Origin: Akkermansiaceae bacterium UBA1506
GTDB lineage: Bacteria; Verrucomicrobiota; Verrucomicrobiia; Verrucomicrobiales; DEV007
Assembly (NCBI GenBank): GCA_002323995.1
Contig: DCQY01000027.1
Span: 24,597 to 85,068 of the forward strand
DNA length: 60,472 bases
Direction of reading: 5' to 3'
Every line of letters starts with the position of its first letter. Position 1 is the stretch's first letter. Shown piece after piece: positions 36,801 through 44,079 of the stretch. The translations under genes were made by a program, and so were the position numbers. Under the pieces are notes generated by a model. The model was not told the origin of the DNA. It made no database searches and saw nothing but the letters and a program-made list of their open reading frames with translations.

Positions 36801-37586
36801 GAGTTCGCTTTGCAGCCCGATGTAGCCTGCGCTGGGATGACAGTTAGTGACTTCGTTGACCTTTTCCCCATTCAGCAGAATGGTCATGACGTCGCCACGA
36901 CAAATGACTTCCATCCGGTTCCACTCTCCGAGTGGATTTTCGATGTCGTTCGGTCCACGGAATCCTTTGACGTCTTCCCAGTTCTCATCACGATGCTGCC
37001 AGTTAATTCGCGCCATGGTTTCGGCTTCAGCGGGAAAGTTGATTTGCTTGCCGGTGGGATCCCAAACGGGCTCTCCGTCACGATCTATTCTCACGCTCGC
37101 CGAAACTTTGGTAGGATCGATGGCGCCGTCTTTCTGTTTGCTCGCCAGGACAAGAATGTCTCCCGAACCACCTTCGATGAGTTGCGCTTCGAAACCGCTC
37201 ATCTTGGTTCCACCATAGGCACCGTCCTCGCCGTAAGCATGGAGGAGCAGACCGCAGTCACGGGCGCGATCAGCGCGAGAGCCCAAGGTGCGCTCGCCCC
37301 ATTTGTATTCCATTACTAGATGATAATCACGATAGGCCTTTTTCGTCCGGATATAGCCGAGGCCTCCTCCGGCTACCTTGAGATGACGTTCTTCATCGAG
37401 CATCCAGATTTTCGATGGATCGGTAGCTCCCGACCTCTTCCCGTTCAGATTGATGGTCCTCCCGTTCTGAGTGAGAAGATTTACAACTTTGTTAGGAACT
37501 ACTGCATTTTCATCCTGACCTGGGCAGCTGCCGAATCCGACGGCTAGCATAGCGAGGGTGATTCGGACTGATAGAGAGCTCACCAT
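33852..37586 (-). CDS. PVC-type membrane-bound dehydrogenase with DUF1080 and haem c domains
   Basis: A 1,244-residue exported multidomain protein. After a signal sequence (possible lipobox at FGSC) comes a DUF1080/LamG-like domain (about 35-275, with GCHPSAGYIGLQSE-like ending), then a beta-propeller of the putative membrane-bound dehydrogenase family (about 310-680, FVAEMGDYP ... GPDGGLYVVDMYRRFIDH), a helical HEAT-like region (about 690-1090), and a C-terminal cytochrome c domain with one haem site CVTCH (about 1126-1130) and candidate distal ligand in SLMPVG. This architecture is typical of Planctomycetota and Verrucomicrobiota. It is thought to oxidise sugars or related substrates and pass electrons to haem c; the true substrate is unknown. 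It precedes the sulfatase in a probable operon. Confidence 0.9.
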   Translation of the reverse strand: MVSSLSVRITLAMLAVGFGSCPGQDENAVVPNKVVNLLTQNGRTINLNGKRSGATDPSKIWMLDEERHLKVAGGGLGYIRTKKAYRDYHLVMEYKWGERTLGSRADRARDCGLLLHAYGEDGAYGGTKMSGFEAQLIEGGSGDILVLASKQKDGAIDPTKVSASVRIDRDGEPVWDPTGKQINFPAEAETMARINWQHRDENWEDVKGFRGPNDIENPLGEWNRMEVICRGDVMTILLNGEKVNEVTNCHPSAGYIGLQSELAECYIRRLELHPLDSYKERWAVAERSSDMGYSITGESILPRRFPLSPDESLAAWEIDDDYEIQLVASEPLTCDPVDVVWDAKGRMFVAEMGDYPLPTDSVAPLSRIRLLSDLNGDGVMDKATTWAAELDHVQGLLPMKDGLLATTRTAILFLKDTDGDDVADVCKTLFRSNEPRHNQLQVSSPRYHINNDIYLCNGLDGKEIYPEGNPAKTLNFARLNLRYNPRSGDLKAIPGVGQYGGSVDAFGRHFYNSNRNPIKFTVMPLEVVKRNQLAGIIQGDEDIQPSGAPVRPVSLSHTTAAAHAGTHTAACGLCVYTGDAAPGLTGDIFVCDPTAQLVTRNKLIPNGASFIAERVGEREEFLASADEWTRPVQIRNGPDGGLYVVDMYRRFIDHSRFFPEEFSKTHYMRAGFDQGRIWRIVKKGSLPRKVEKLPDLSADLVALLGHKNGWRRTTAQRLLVEKQDQSAVTALEQQLGNYKSPEEAVHIAWTLNGLSALTTDHIKSLLTVPSSEVHENALHLIHEKALSEKFTTSIKELSWSADAPRVQFTAISLFPDIERNSTRLTEAIIRSPQNSWLRKAILSSNGEQAPAILQQLLSPVPVDNRDVFTENPREVAAGAIRDMARHTAALGDLKALNEVVSELEGEPKWQHFEVVSGISEGLRRGALKQKSLAALISAAPPELGKGPSILSNLLESATEIARDQKRSLADRTAALDLVAQRPLNEKLEVVEELIQITESPEIQAAAVRMLSPDKRETVAEYFFENWKKLGPTPRREAITLISGNTRSGLMLMKKMKAGEISPSVMPPMTRWSYGRSSNEEIKSLAKELFGQTNSDRAKVVKEYKALLNTHKGDPDKGLAVFKKAACVTCHKVGEEGVDVGPSLNDVKIKPREALLTDILDPNRAVEERWVLRSVNKKDGTSLSGLLYAEDSTAITLRMPGGITLTIPRNEIRSIESIGHSLMPVGLEAAITKREMVDLVAFLKK

Positions 37587-37732
37587 CTTTAATTAGTTAT
37601 CTGAATTGGTAAGAAATTCTTGTATCGTGGCGGGTCAAATTTTGGTAACTTTTCACGACCGACCATAGGAGTTTCTTAACGATCAGCTTTTCGAAGTGTC
37701 TGAAGTTAATCGTAGTGAGAGGGCACTGATTG

Positions 37733-37754
37733 TCACCCTTTTTTTGAAGGGTGA
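37733..37754. promoter_or_regulatory. Inverted repeat upstream of the deacetylase gene
   Basis: A perfect 8-bp inverted repeat TCACCCTT, loop TTTTTG, AAGGGTGA lies about 67 bases before the deacetylase start, in the divergent gap with the haem dehydrogenase gene. It could be an operator (for example of a sugar-responsive repressor) or an RNA hairpin in the 5' leader. Confidence 0.3.
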
Positions 37755-37820
37755 TTCGATTGTTGAATAGCCTGAGGGCAAACTTGACGGGTGGTCGGAA
37801 ATCGGTTTACTGGCAACCGT

Positions 37821-38612
37821 ATGCCAGACACAAAATCTGTTCTTGCGGCGTTTGCGCATCCAGACGATATCGAGTTTGTCGCCGCCGGGACTCTCTTGCT
37901 TCTTCGCGAGAAGGGATATCAGCTCCACTACATTAACATGTGCAGTGGTAGTTGCGGCACGGCCGAATATTCGCCGGAGGAGGCTCGAAAGATTCGCAAA
38001 AAGGAGGGGCAAAGTGCGGCAGCGATTCTCGGGGCGACGTTTTATGATAGTATCGCCGACGACGTGGAGCTGGTTTACTCTGTTGAGCTGCTTCGAAAGT
38101 TGGCCGCAGTGGTCCGCGAAGCGAAACCTGAGATTGTCCTGACCCATTCGCCGCAGGATTATATGGAAGACCATATGAATGCCTCCCGGCTCGCCGTTAG
38201 CGCTGCCTTTATTAGGGGGATGCCTAATTTTATATGCGATCCGGAAACATCCCCCTGTGATGGTGAGGTCGCCGTTTATCATGCCATGCCCCATGGTTTG
38301 ATCGACGGGCTGCGTCGACCGGTGGAGGCTGAATTCTATGTCGATACCGGTTCGGTCCACAAGGTCAAACGCAAAGCGCTCGCGGCCCATGAGAGCCAGA
38401 AGAACTGGTTGGACCGATCCCAGGGAATGGATTCCTATTTGATTACGATGGATGAAATGTCACATCGCGTCGGCGAGATGGCAGGGGACTTTGCTCATGC
38501 GGAGGGTTGGCGAAGGCATAGCCATATGGGTTTCAGCGCATCGGCCGGTTTTGATCCTCTCGGGGAAGTATTAAAAGAACAAATATCGATAAACACCAAC
38601 TACGATGCCTAG
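37821..38612 (+). CDS. PIG-L/LmbE-family deacetylase
   Basis: About 263 residues from the ATG at 37821 (MPDTKSVLAAFAHPDD); the frame opens earlier at a weaker start. The zinc-site motif HPDD is at residues 13-16, with the later THSPQDYMEDHMNAS segment supplying a further His and Asp. Family members are zinc-dependent N-deacetylases of N-acetylglucosamine derivatives (GlcNAc-PI, mycothiol and bacillithiol precursors, chitin oligomers). No signal peptide is visible, so it acts in the cytosol. The last 8 bases overlap the following NagB-like gene, which suggests the deacetylated product feeds directly to that enzyme. Confidence 0.9.
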   Translation: MPDTKSVLAAFAHPDDIEFVAAGTLLLLREKGYQLHYINMCSGSCGTAEYSPEEARKIRKKEGQSAAAILGATFYDSIADDVELVYSVELLRKLAAVVREAKPEIVLTHSPQDYMEDHMNASRLAVSAAFIRGMPNFICDPETSPCDGEVAVYHAMPHGLIDGLRRPVEAEFYVDTGSVHKVKRKALAAHESQKNWLDRSQGMDSYLITMDEMSHRVGEMAGDFAHAEGWRRHSHMGFSASAGFDPLGEVLKEQISINTNYDA

Positions 38613-39531
38613 AAAACTATCGAAAATTTCACCGGATTGGTGGGACTACACCACTCTCGAAGATGGCATTATCAGGGATGCCGCAGCGCTATCGGAAAAA
38701 GACCTGGAACAGCTTTCTCGGCCGGGCTTCAAGGTTGTGATGTACGATACGCTAGAAGATTTTTATCTGGCCGAGGCTCTCGAGTATATTGATGCCTGGC
38801 GTGACGCGACCGCGGATAACCCCTCCGGAATTTGCGGTCCGATTGGTCCGACCGAGCAATTGCCTCTCGTGGTGCGGCTCGTGAATGAATTGGGTATCGA
38901 TGTCTCAAATGCTCATTTTTGGGGAATGGATGAATGGATCGGCGAAGATGGTAAAGAGGTTTCGATCGACCATCCTCTCTCGTTTGAAAGGGCCGATCGT
39001 CATCTCTGTTTCGACCGCTTTAAAAGCAAGATCCCCGATTCCCAACTGCATTTTCCAAAGGCCGACGTCTCTGAGTTTGTTGCCAGTTGGGATGGCGTTC
39101 GATGCCGGGTCATGCAGGGTGGCCAGGGCGATATCAAGCACTGGGCCTTCAACGATCCGCTGCGACGCGAAGGCAAGTATGCGGATGAGCCACCGAGCCC
39201 GGAGGAGTATCGCAAACTCGGGACGAGAATCGTTGAACTGCACCCTATCACTCTGGCTCAAAACGCACGTACCTCCGGTGGCGGCAACATATCAATGGTG
39301 CCCAGTAAAGCGGTGACAGTAGGTCCTGTGGAGACCTGGAAAGCAGAAAAGGTTTCGATCTGGCAGGCGGGTACTCACGATAATCCGCTTGGACAACGAC
39401 TCACCGCACTCATGATATCAAAGGGTATCACCGACTCGTCAGTGCCGATGTCACTGCTCGCGGATCATCCCAACGTTCAGTTCAACTACTATCGGGGTGG
39501 CCTCGGAAGCTGCGATGTGGAGATGCACTAA
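38605..39531 (+). CDS. Glucosamine-6-phosphate deaminase-like protein (NagB family)
   Basis: A 308-residue protein of the NagB/6-phosphogluconolactonase fold. The catalytic region resembles NagB: FWGMDEWIG holds the conserved Asp, and MQGGQGDIKHWAFNDP matches the NagB loop with His, though one residue longer and with Asp where E. coli NagB has Glu148. VPMSLLADHP near the end is also NagB-like. True NagB converts glucosamine 6-phosphate to fructose 6-phosphate and ammonia. It overlaps the PIG-L deacetylase gene by 8 bases, so the pair likely acts on one amino sugar. The changed active-site loop leaves the substrate open. Confidence 0.78.
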   Translation: MPRKLSKISPDWWDYTTLEDGIIRDAAALSEKDLEQLSRPGFKVVMYDTLEDFYLAEALEYIDAWRDATADNPSGICGPIGPTEQLPLVVRLVNELGIDVSNAHFWGMDEWIGEDGKEVSIDHPLSFERADRHLCFDRFKSKIPDSQLHFPKADVSEFVASWDGVRCRVMQGGQGDIKHWAFNDPLRREGKYADEPPSPEEYRKLGTRIVELHPITLAQNARTSGGGNISMVPSKAVTVGPVETWKAEKVSIWQAGTHDNPLGQRLTALMISKGITDSSVPMSLLADHPNVQFNYYRGGLGSCDVEMH

Positions 39532-39554
39532 AATTCCGGCGATTCTGATCCCTG

Positions 39555-39701
39555 ATGGATTCGACAAAAGTATATCGGTTGGTAAAAGTGAATCTAAAGC
39601 TGAATAATCTGCTCGATTCGTTGAACCAATTTACTTGCGAATGTGGTCGTTATACGGCAAAAGGACTTAGCGATCGGGAGTTGGTTGATCTAGGTATATA
39701 A
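39555..39701 (+). CDS. DUF1127-like small protein
   Basis: A 48-residue open frame from an ATG at 39555. Its C-terminus, GRYTAKGLSDRELVDLGI, matches the end of DUF1127 (YjiS-like) domains, whose members typically carry LSDRELxDIG; an internal GTG at 39588 is an alternative start. Small DUF1127 proteins are linked in some bacteria to RNA binding and phosphate or carbon regulation. It is about 140 bases upstream of tRNA-Val, after the amino-sugar operon. Confidence 0.5.
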   Translation: MDSTKVYRLVKVNLKLNNLLDSLNQFTCECGRYTAKGLSDRELVDLGI

Positions 39702-39843
39702 TTAACCAAAATCGTTGAAAGCTCAAAAACTAGTCTTCAAACCGTAGCTTAAAGGATTCTCATTCTCATCGGTTAAAATTAGGACACGCTTTCTAGCAAA
39801 CGCCGATGATCGAAAACTCAGAAACCGCTTAGTTTTAAAAATT

Positions 39844-39918
39844 GCGCGATTAGCTCAGGGGTAGAGCACCTGCTTCACACGCAGGGGGTCGCTGGTTCAA
39901 ATCCAGCATCGCGCACCA
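39844..39918 (+). tRNA. tRNA-Val (anticodon CAC)
   Basis: A complete cloverleaf: acceptor stem GCGCGAT pairs with ATCGCGC, the D arm contains AGCTCAGGGGTAGAGC, the anticodon stem CCTGC/GCAGG encloses TTCACAC, giving anticodon CAC (reads GUG), and the T arm has GGTTCAAATCC. The discriminator A and the 3' CCA are encoded. A weak hairpin and T-run follow at about 39922-39946. Confidence 0.96.
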
Positions 39919-40065
39919 TTTAAGGCCTGCTTTTGCAGCTTTTTCCCGCCGAGACATAAGCTCTCTCTGGTGCTCTGGCGAAGGCTCTCTTCATAGCCTA
40001 AACCGAAAAATTCCCTACAATCTCAAGGTGAAGGCCCATGGCAGGGTTTCGTTGCCGTCGGTGGA

Positions 40066-40296
40066 TTAGTTCTGGCCGTGAACAACTGCAGAAAGAGACC
40101 CGTCCATTCCGAGTAGCAACTGAGCGAGGCTCGGATTGTGTTTCTCGATTTCCTTGGCGAGTTCGCGAATGTCCTTTTTGAGGGAGGCGTGAATCTCGGA
40201 ATCTTTCTGAGAAAATGTGGCGGGACCAGCAGCAGCGCTTTCAAGTAGTTCGAGAGCGCGGGTACTACTGCTGCGCTGTGATTTTGAGAGATACAT
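40066..40296 (-). CDS. Small hypothetical protein
   Basis: A 76-residue protein starting with an ATG at 40296. It is charged and predicted helical (ASLKKDIRELAKEIEKHNPS), with no cysteine or membrane segment. It follows another small gene on the same strand after 51 bases, and the two may form a two-gene unit. No family is recognised. Confidence 0.45.
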   Translation of the reverse strand: MYLSKSQRSSSTRALELLESAAAGPATFSQKDSEIHASLKKDIRELAKEIEKHNPSLAQLLLGMDGSLSAVVHGQN

Positions 40297-40347
40297 GGTT
40301 GAAGAGGGTGCCGGTCTTTCTGTTGAGAGGGGTCGAAATCAAAAAGT

Positions 40348-40551
40348 TCACTCGTTGGGATAAGACGGCCCAGGTGCCTGTCCATCCTTCTGCAAGTCAC
40401 GAATTTTCTCTTTGAGAAGAACGTGCGCGGTATCGGCAGCATTTTTGCCGTAGAATCCGGTTTTTGAGAGATTCTCAAGAAGTTCCTTCACCTGCTTTGT
40501 GGTGGACAGAGTGATCTGAACGGTCTCGGTCGTGTTCTTTGGTCTGGGCAT
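40348..40551 (-). CDS. Small ribbon-helix-helix-like protein
   Basis: A 67-residue protein from the ATG at 40551. The start MPRPKNTTETVQITLSTT, followed by two helices (VKELLENLSKTG and NAADTAHVLLKEKIRDL), has the length and layout of ribbon-helix-helix DNA-binding proteins, where the short beta strand (TVQITL) contacts the major groove. The gene diverges from msrA across an AT-rich gap with a TATAAT at 40591-40596, so it may control itself or its neighbours. The call is by pattern, not by a known relative. Confidence 0.6.
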   Translation of the reverse strand: MPRPKNTTETVQITLSTTKQVKELLENLSKTGFYGKNAADTAHVLLKEKIRDLQKDGQAPGPSYPNE

Positions 40552-40735
40552 CTATCCGGGAAGGTAATAATAGTAATGGCATTGTTATAGTATAATAATG
40601 GTTATCGTCAAAGAGTTTTGGACGATTTTTCCTGATTTGCTAATTCAGCCACCGTCGTTCCTGGAAAATCCACCGGACTCACGCCGTGTTAAAAGAATTG
40701 CGAAAATAAGTGACAAGGGGCACGATTCGGACGTG

Positions 40736-41395
40736 ATGATTCGCCATTATTATTCCCTCCTGATTCTATTAATTGCCTTCGCTGGATTCAGTGCCATGTC
40801 AGTAACAGCGCAGGATACTGTTGACTCCGACGCGGCAGACGTAACTGATACTGGAAAAGAAGAAATGAGTGATTCAAAAAACCTTGAAGTTGCGACGATC
40901 GGCGGCGGCTGTTTCTGGTGCACGGAGGCTGTTCTTGAACGTGTCGATGGAGTTGTTGATGTCGTGTCAGGCTATATGGGTGGTCATGTCGAGAACCCGA
41001 CCTATGAGCAGATTTGTACGAAGACCACTGGTCATGCGGAGGTCATTCAAGTGACATTCGACAGGACTGAGATTTCATTTGAGGAAATCCTCGATATTTT
41101 CTGGCAGGCTCACGACCCAACGACCATCAACCAGCAAGGCGCTGATCGTGGGCCTCAGTATCGGTCGGTAATTTTTTTCCACTCCCCGGAACAGAAGAAT
41201 TTAGCGGAAGAATCAAAAAAGGCTCTGGATGCCAGCGGCGCCTACTCGTCCCCTGCAGTAACCCAAGTTTCTGAGGCATCCACATTCTGGGAAGCGGAGG
41301 GCTATCATCAGGATTACTACCGCCTTAACAAAGACAAGAATCCTTATTGTCGTGTGGTGATTACTCCCAAGATGAAAAAGCTGGGTTTTGAATAG
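40736..41395 (+). CDS. msrA: Exported peptide-methionine (S)-S-oxide reductase
   Basis: About 219 residues from the ATG at 40736, chosen because it puts a signal peptide (YYSLLILLIAFAGFSAMSVTAQ) at the N-terminus; the longer frame from 40598 adds an unlikely leader. The catalytic MsrA motif is GGGCFWCTEA, and GYMGGHVENPTYEQIC, THAEV-type CTKTTGHAEV and YHQDYY are typical. It reduces methionine-S-sulfoxide in proteins, here predicted in the periplasm or membrane. An Asp/Glu-rich linker follows the signal. No MsrB or thioredoxin partner is fused or adjacent. It converges with the MIP channel gene, stops 17 bases apart. Confidence 0.93.
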   Translation: MIRHYYSLLILLIAFAGFSAMSVTAQDTVDSDAADVTDTGKEEMSDSKNLEVATIGGGCFWCTEAVLERVDGVVDVVSGYMGGHVENPTYEQICTKTTGHAEVIQVTFDRTEISFEEILDIFWQAHDPTTINQQGADRGPQYRSVIFFHSPEQKNLAEESKKALDASGAYSSPAVTQVSEASTFWEAEGYHQDYYRLNKDKNPYCRVVITPKMKKLGFE

Positions 41396-41412
41396 ACCCG
41401 AATTTTGTCGCT

Positions 41413-42090
41413 TTATTTGCCGTCGATCGGACGGCAGCTTGACTCATCTGATTCCGAACAAGATTCCGAGGGGTGGCCGAAGTTGAAGAACACCACCGCG
41501 CTGGTGGCTCCGATGAGGCTTCCCGCAATGGGCAACCAGATCTGAGAAAGGCTTAATTTTCCAACCATGGTCAATGCGACGGCGACGGCTGGGTTGAGGA
41601 CTGCCAATGAAGTTTCTCCCAAGGTGTAAATAGCAGCAATCACTGTGAATCCGATCGCGATACCATAGAATTGGTTCCCTGTGACCGCCTTAGCGGTGGC
41701 TACGTTCATGATCACCCAGACTAGGAGAAAGGTGAAGAGTATTTCACCAACAAGCGCCGGTCCGACAGAAAGCTGTGTCGCAGTGACCTCGGCTTCGCCC
41801 TTGAAGAGGGCAGAAGCGAGAAGCGCAGCGAGGAACGCACCGAGGAACTGAACAGCCATGAAGCTGAACATTTCTCTTACCGAAATGTAGCACCCCCGAA
41901 TAAGGAAAGCCAAGCTAACGGCTGGGTTGTAGTGAGCCTTCGAGATGTGACCTCCTGCGTAGACCACTGCCACCAAAACTGTTCCGATTGCCAGTGGACC
42001 GTAGGCTCCAGCCTTTCCGTAGACGGAAGCGACACAGATCGTGAAAACCAGAAAGAACGTGCCGATGAATTCGTGGGCGAGGCGATTCAT
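41413..42090 (-). CDS. MIP/aquaporin-family channel with a variant second NPA box
   Basis: A 225-residue membrane protein with six hydrophobic helices and the two half-helix boxes of the MIP family: HYNPAVS (NPA at 55-57) and VLNPAVA (NPA at 166-168). In classical water and glycerol channels the second NPA is followed by Arg, which forms the selectivity filter; here it is Val169. The C-terminus is Ser/Cys-rich (SESCSESDESSC). It may conduct something other than water or be a small-solute facilitator. It lies 137 bases downstream of eboB on the same strand. Confidence 0.88.
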   Translation of the reverse strand: MNRLAHEFIGTFFLVFTICVASVYGKAGAYGPLAIGTVLVAVVYAGGHISKAHYNPAVSLAFLIRGCYISVREMFSFMAVQFLGAFLAALLASALFKGEAEVTATQLSVGPALVGEILFTFLLVWVIMNVATAKAVTGNQFYGIAIGFTVIAAIYTLGETSLAVLNPAVAVALTMVGKLSLSQIWLPIAGSLIGATSAVVFFNFGHPSESCSESDESSCRPIDGK

Positions 42091-42227
42091 TAGATTAGCT
42101 GGTGATAACCATCAAATGACTCCGCTGGTGACGAAATTTTCGAGCGAAGGTCGAGGATTTAGGGCCAAATGTGTTAACGCAATGGGATTACGTTTTTCAA
42201 TTTTGGGTTCTTCTAAACAAAACCTTC

Positions 42228-43133
42228 TTATTCGATCAGGTACTGCGACATGGCGGTATCAATGTCCATTCCGCCCCGGAGGAGTGTGTTACCTTCAAAC
42301 AAGGCAGCCGGATCGATGCCTTTGGAATCTTCCCAGTCAGACTCCTCAACCTGACCGCTCTGGCCATATGCTTTGAGGGGATTGTGATAGGTAACTTGCT
42401 CGATCTGCTCCTCGCTGATCCCTCGTTCTTTCATGAGGGCAGCGGTCTTCGGAACCGCTAATGGGTCAGATATGCCCCAGTCGGCAGCGCTGTCGACAAC
42501 GATATTTTCAGCTCCGTATTCGAGCATGAGTTCCACCATGCGCTCGTTACCGAGTTTGGTGTGGGGATAAATCGTGAAGGCGGTCCAGTATCCTCGATCG
42601 AGCACTTCTTTAACGGTTTCTTCGTTGTTGTGGTCGATGATAACCTTGGAAGGATCAATTCCAACATCTTCGAGAACATCCATAGTCCGAATAGTTCCCT
42701 TCTTCTTGTCTCGGTGGGGCGTATGGATCTGGATGGGGAGGTCAGCCTCAAGTGCGAGTTCGGCCTGCTTGATTAAGTATTTTTCTTCAGCTTTGGTCTG
42801 GTCGTCAAAGCCGATTTCGCCGATACCAACAACGCCCTCCTTGCAGATGTAGAGCGGCATCAGTTCGAGAACAGCTTCGGCAAGTTTCTCGTTGTTCGCT
42901 TCTTTGGGGTTCAGCCCGATCGTGCAGTAGTGTTTGATGCCGAATTGGCTCGCCCGGAATCGTTCAAATCCAATAAGTGAATTGAAATAGTCCTTAAAAG
43001 TGCCTGGCTCGGTCCGAGGTTGCCCCTGCCAGAAAGAGGGTTCGATTATGGCCGCAACACCGGCGGCAGCCATCCGTTGGTAGTCGTCGGTGGTGCGGGA
43101 CACCATATGAACATGAGAATCAAAGAAGCGCAT
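42228..43133 (-). CDS. eboB: TatD-family metal-dependent hydrolase, EboB-like
   Basis: A 301-residue TIM-barrel hydrolase. Candidate metal ligands: DSHVHM (residues 5-10), GIGEIGFDD, IQIHTPH, VIIDH and VDSAADWG. The sequence HMVSRTTDDYQRMA, GIKHYCTIGLNPKEA and the SDPLAVPK tail are more like EboB of the ebo (edge-of-biofilm) cluster than generic TatD nucleases. It starts 14 bases after eboA, so they are one transcript. In ebo systems the cluster acts in export or handling of a small molecule at the periplasm; the role of EboB itself is not settled. The other expected ebo genes (UbiA-like EboC, dehydroquinate-synthase-like EboD, EboE, EboF) are not here. Confidence 0.82.
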   Translation of the reverse strand: MRFFDSHVHMVSRTTDDYQRMAAAGVAAIIEPSFWQGQPRTEPGTFKDYFNSLIGFERFRASQFGIKHYCTIGLNPKEANNEKLAEAVLELMPLYICKEGVVGIGEIGFDDQTKAEEKYLIKQAELALEADLPIQIHTPHRDKKKGTIRTMDVLEDVGIDPSKVIIDHNNEETVKEVLDRGYWTAFTIYPHTKLGNERMVELMLEYGAENIVVDSAADWGISDPLAVPKTAALMKERGISEEQIEQVTYHNPLKAYGQSGQVEESDWEDSKGIDPAALFEGNTLLRGGMDIDTAMSQYLIE

Positions 43134-43147
43134 TTTTTGTAGTTAGG

Positions 43148-44002
43148 TTAAGTCAAGCTTTCGCGAACGAGTTGTTCTTCTATTGTTTGTCCGAGTAAAT
43201 ACCAATTAAGTTCACCCGAATCGATCAAAGCGAGTTCTCCGGTGAGTGACTCCTGAAGATCGATTAGTGAATCTCCCGATTCCGACACGACAAGGGACGC
43301 CGCGGCTCGGTCGCTAGGGTTTTCGCTGCCGGCTACCTTTCGAATGTCATCACTGTGACGCTCGTCTAGAAACCCTATGACACTTCGCCATGCTTCTGGT
43401 GTGATGACCCGTCCTGCGGCCCAACGTTCGTGTGCGAGGTCCGAAATTGCTTCGGCCAGAGGTCGGTTCTTGCGCTCAGCGACGCCGTGGATGCGATGGA
43501 GCGGACGAGTCATGAAGATCGCTTTCAGCATCATCTGGTTCCACGCTTCTTCGGTGAAGTGCATCTGGGGAAAAGGGTTGTCGAGGGCGATGGCGTCGAA
43601 GATATCAACGATGTTCGTTCGGAGTCCATCCACCGCTGCCTCGATCAGTTCGTCTTGATACGGCATCCATTGTAGGGAGGAGAAAAGTGCGATTTGCTCC
43701 CGAATATCCGCTGTGTTGAGAACGGAAAAAAAGGTTTCGAGAAAGATGGTCTTCTCTTGCTCGCCGAGGACAAGAAGCAGAGCGACTCTTGCGGCTCGAT
43801 ATTCATCCCAGCCATCGAAGGGGGAATCATCGGCACCTTTTATTTTTGCAGACTTATCAAATCGTCTGGAAACACCGCTGAATGAGTAATAGAAAGGGCG
43901 CTTCTCGAAAGTCACCGAGAGGTTTGAAATAGTGTCTCGCAACCAGGAGACAGCGTCCGGGTCTGCTGACTCCGCGAGGCTCTCGATTAGTTTTTCACGC
44001 AT
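43148..44002 (-). CDS. eboA: EboA-family protein
   Basis: A 284-residue soluble, mostly helical protein without signal peptide. Segments DNPFPQMHF, WNQMMLKAIFM and AHERWAAGRVITPEAWR match the pattern I know from the EboA family, the first gene of ebo clusters in Pseudomonas, cyanobacteria and Bacteroidota. The biochemical function of EboA is unknown. The gene begins 77 bases after the tricorn gene and is followed 14 bases later by eboB. Confidence 0.8.
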   Translation of the reverse strand: MREKLIESLAESADPDAVSWLRDTISNLSVTFEKRPFYYSFSGVSRRFDKSAKIKGADDSPFDGWDEYRAARVALLLVLGEQEKTIFLETFFSVLNTADIREQIALFSSLQWMPYQDELIEAAVDGLRTNIVDIFDAIALDNPFPQMHFTEEAWNQMMLKAIFMTRPLHRIHGVAERKNRPLAEAISDLAHERWAAGRVITPEAWRSVIGFLDERHSDDIRKVAGSENPSDRAAASLVVSESGDSLIDLQESLTGELALIDSGELNWYLLGQTIEEQLVRESLT

Positions 44003-44079
44003 GATCTATCCCCCATAAGATCAGAGGGTTTTGGTCTCCCGTCAATGGTCTTGGATACCGAGGTAACGGTCTTTTTAGT

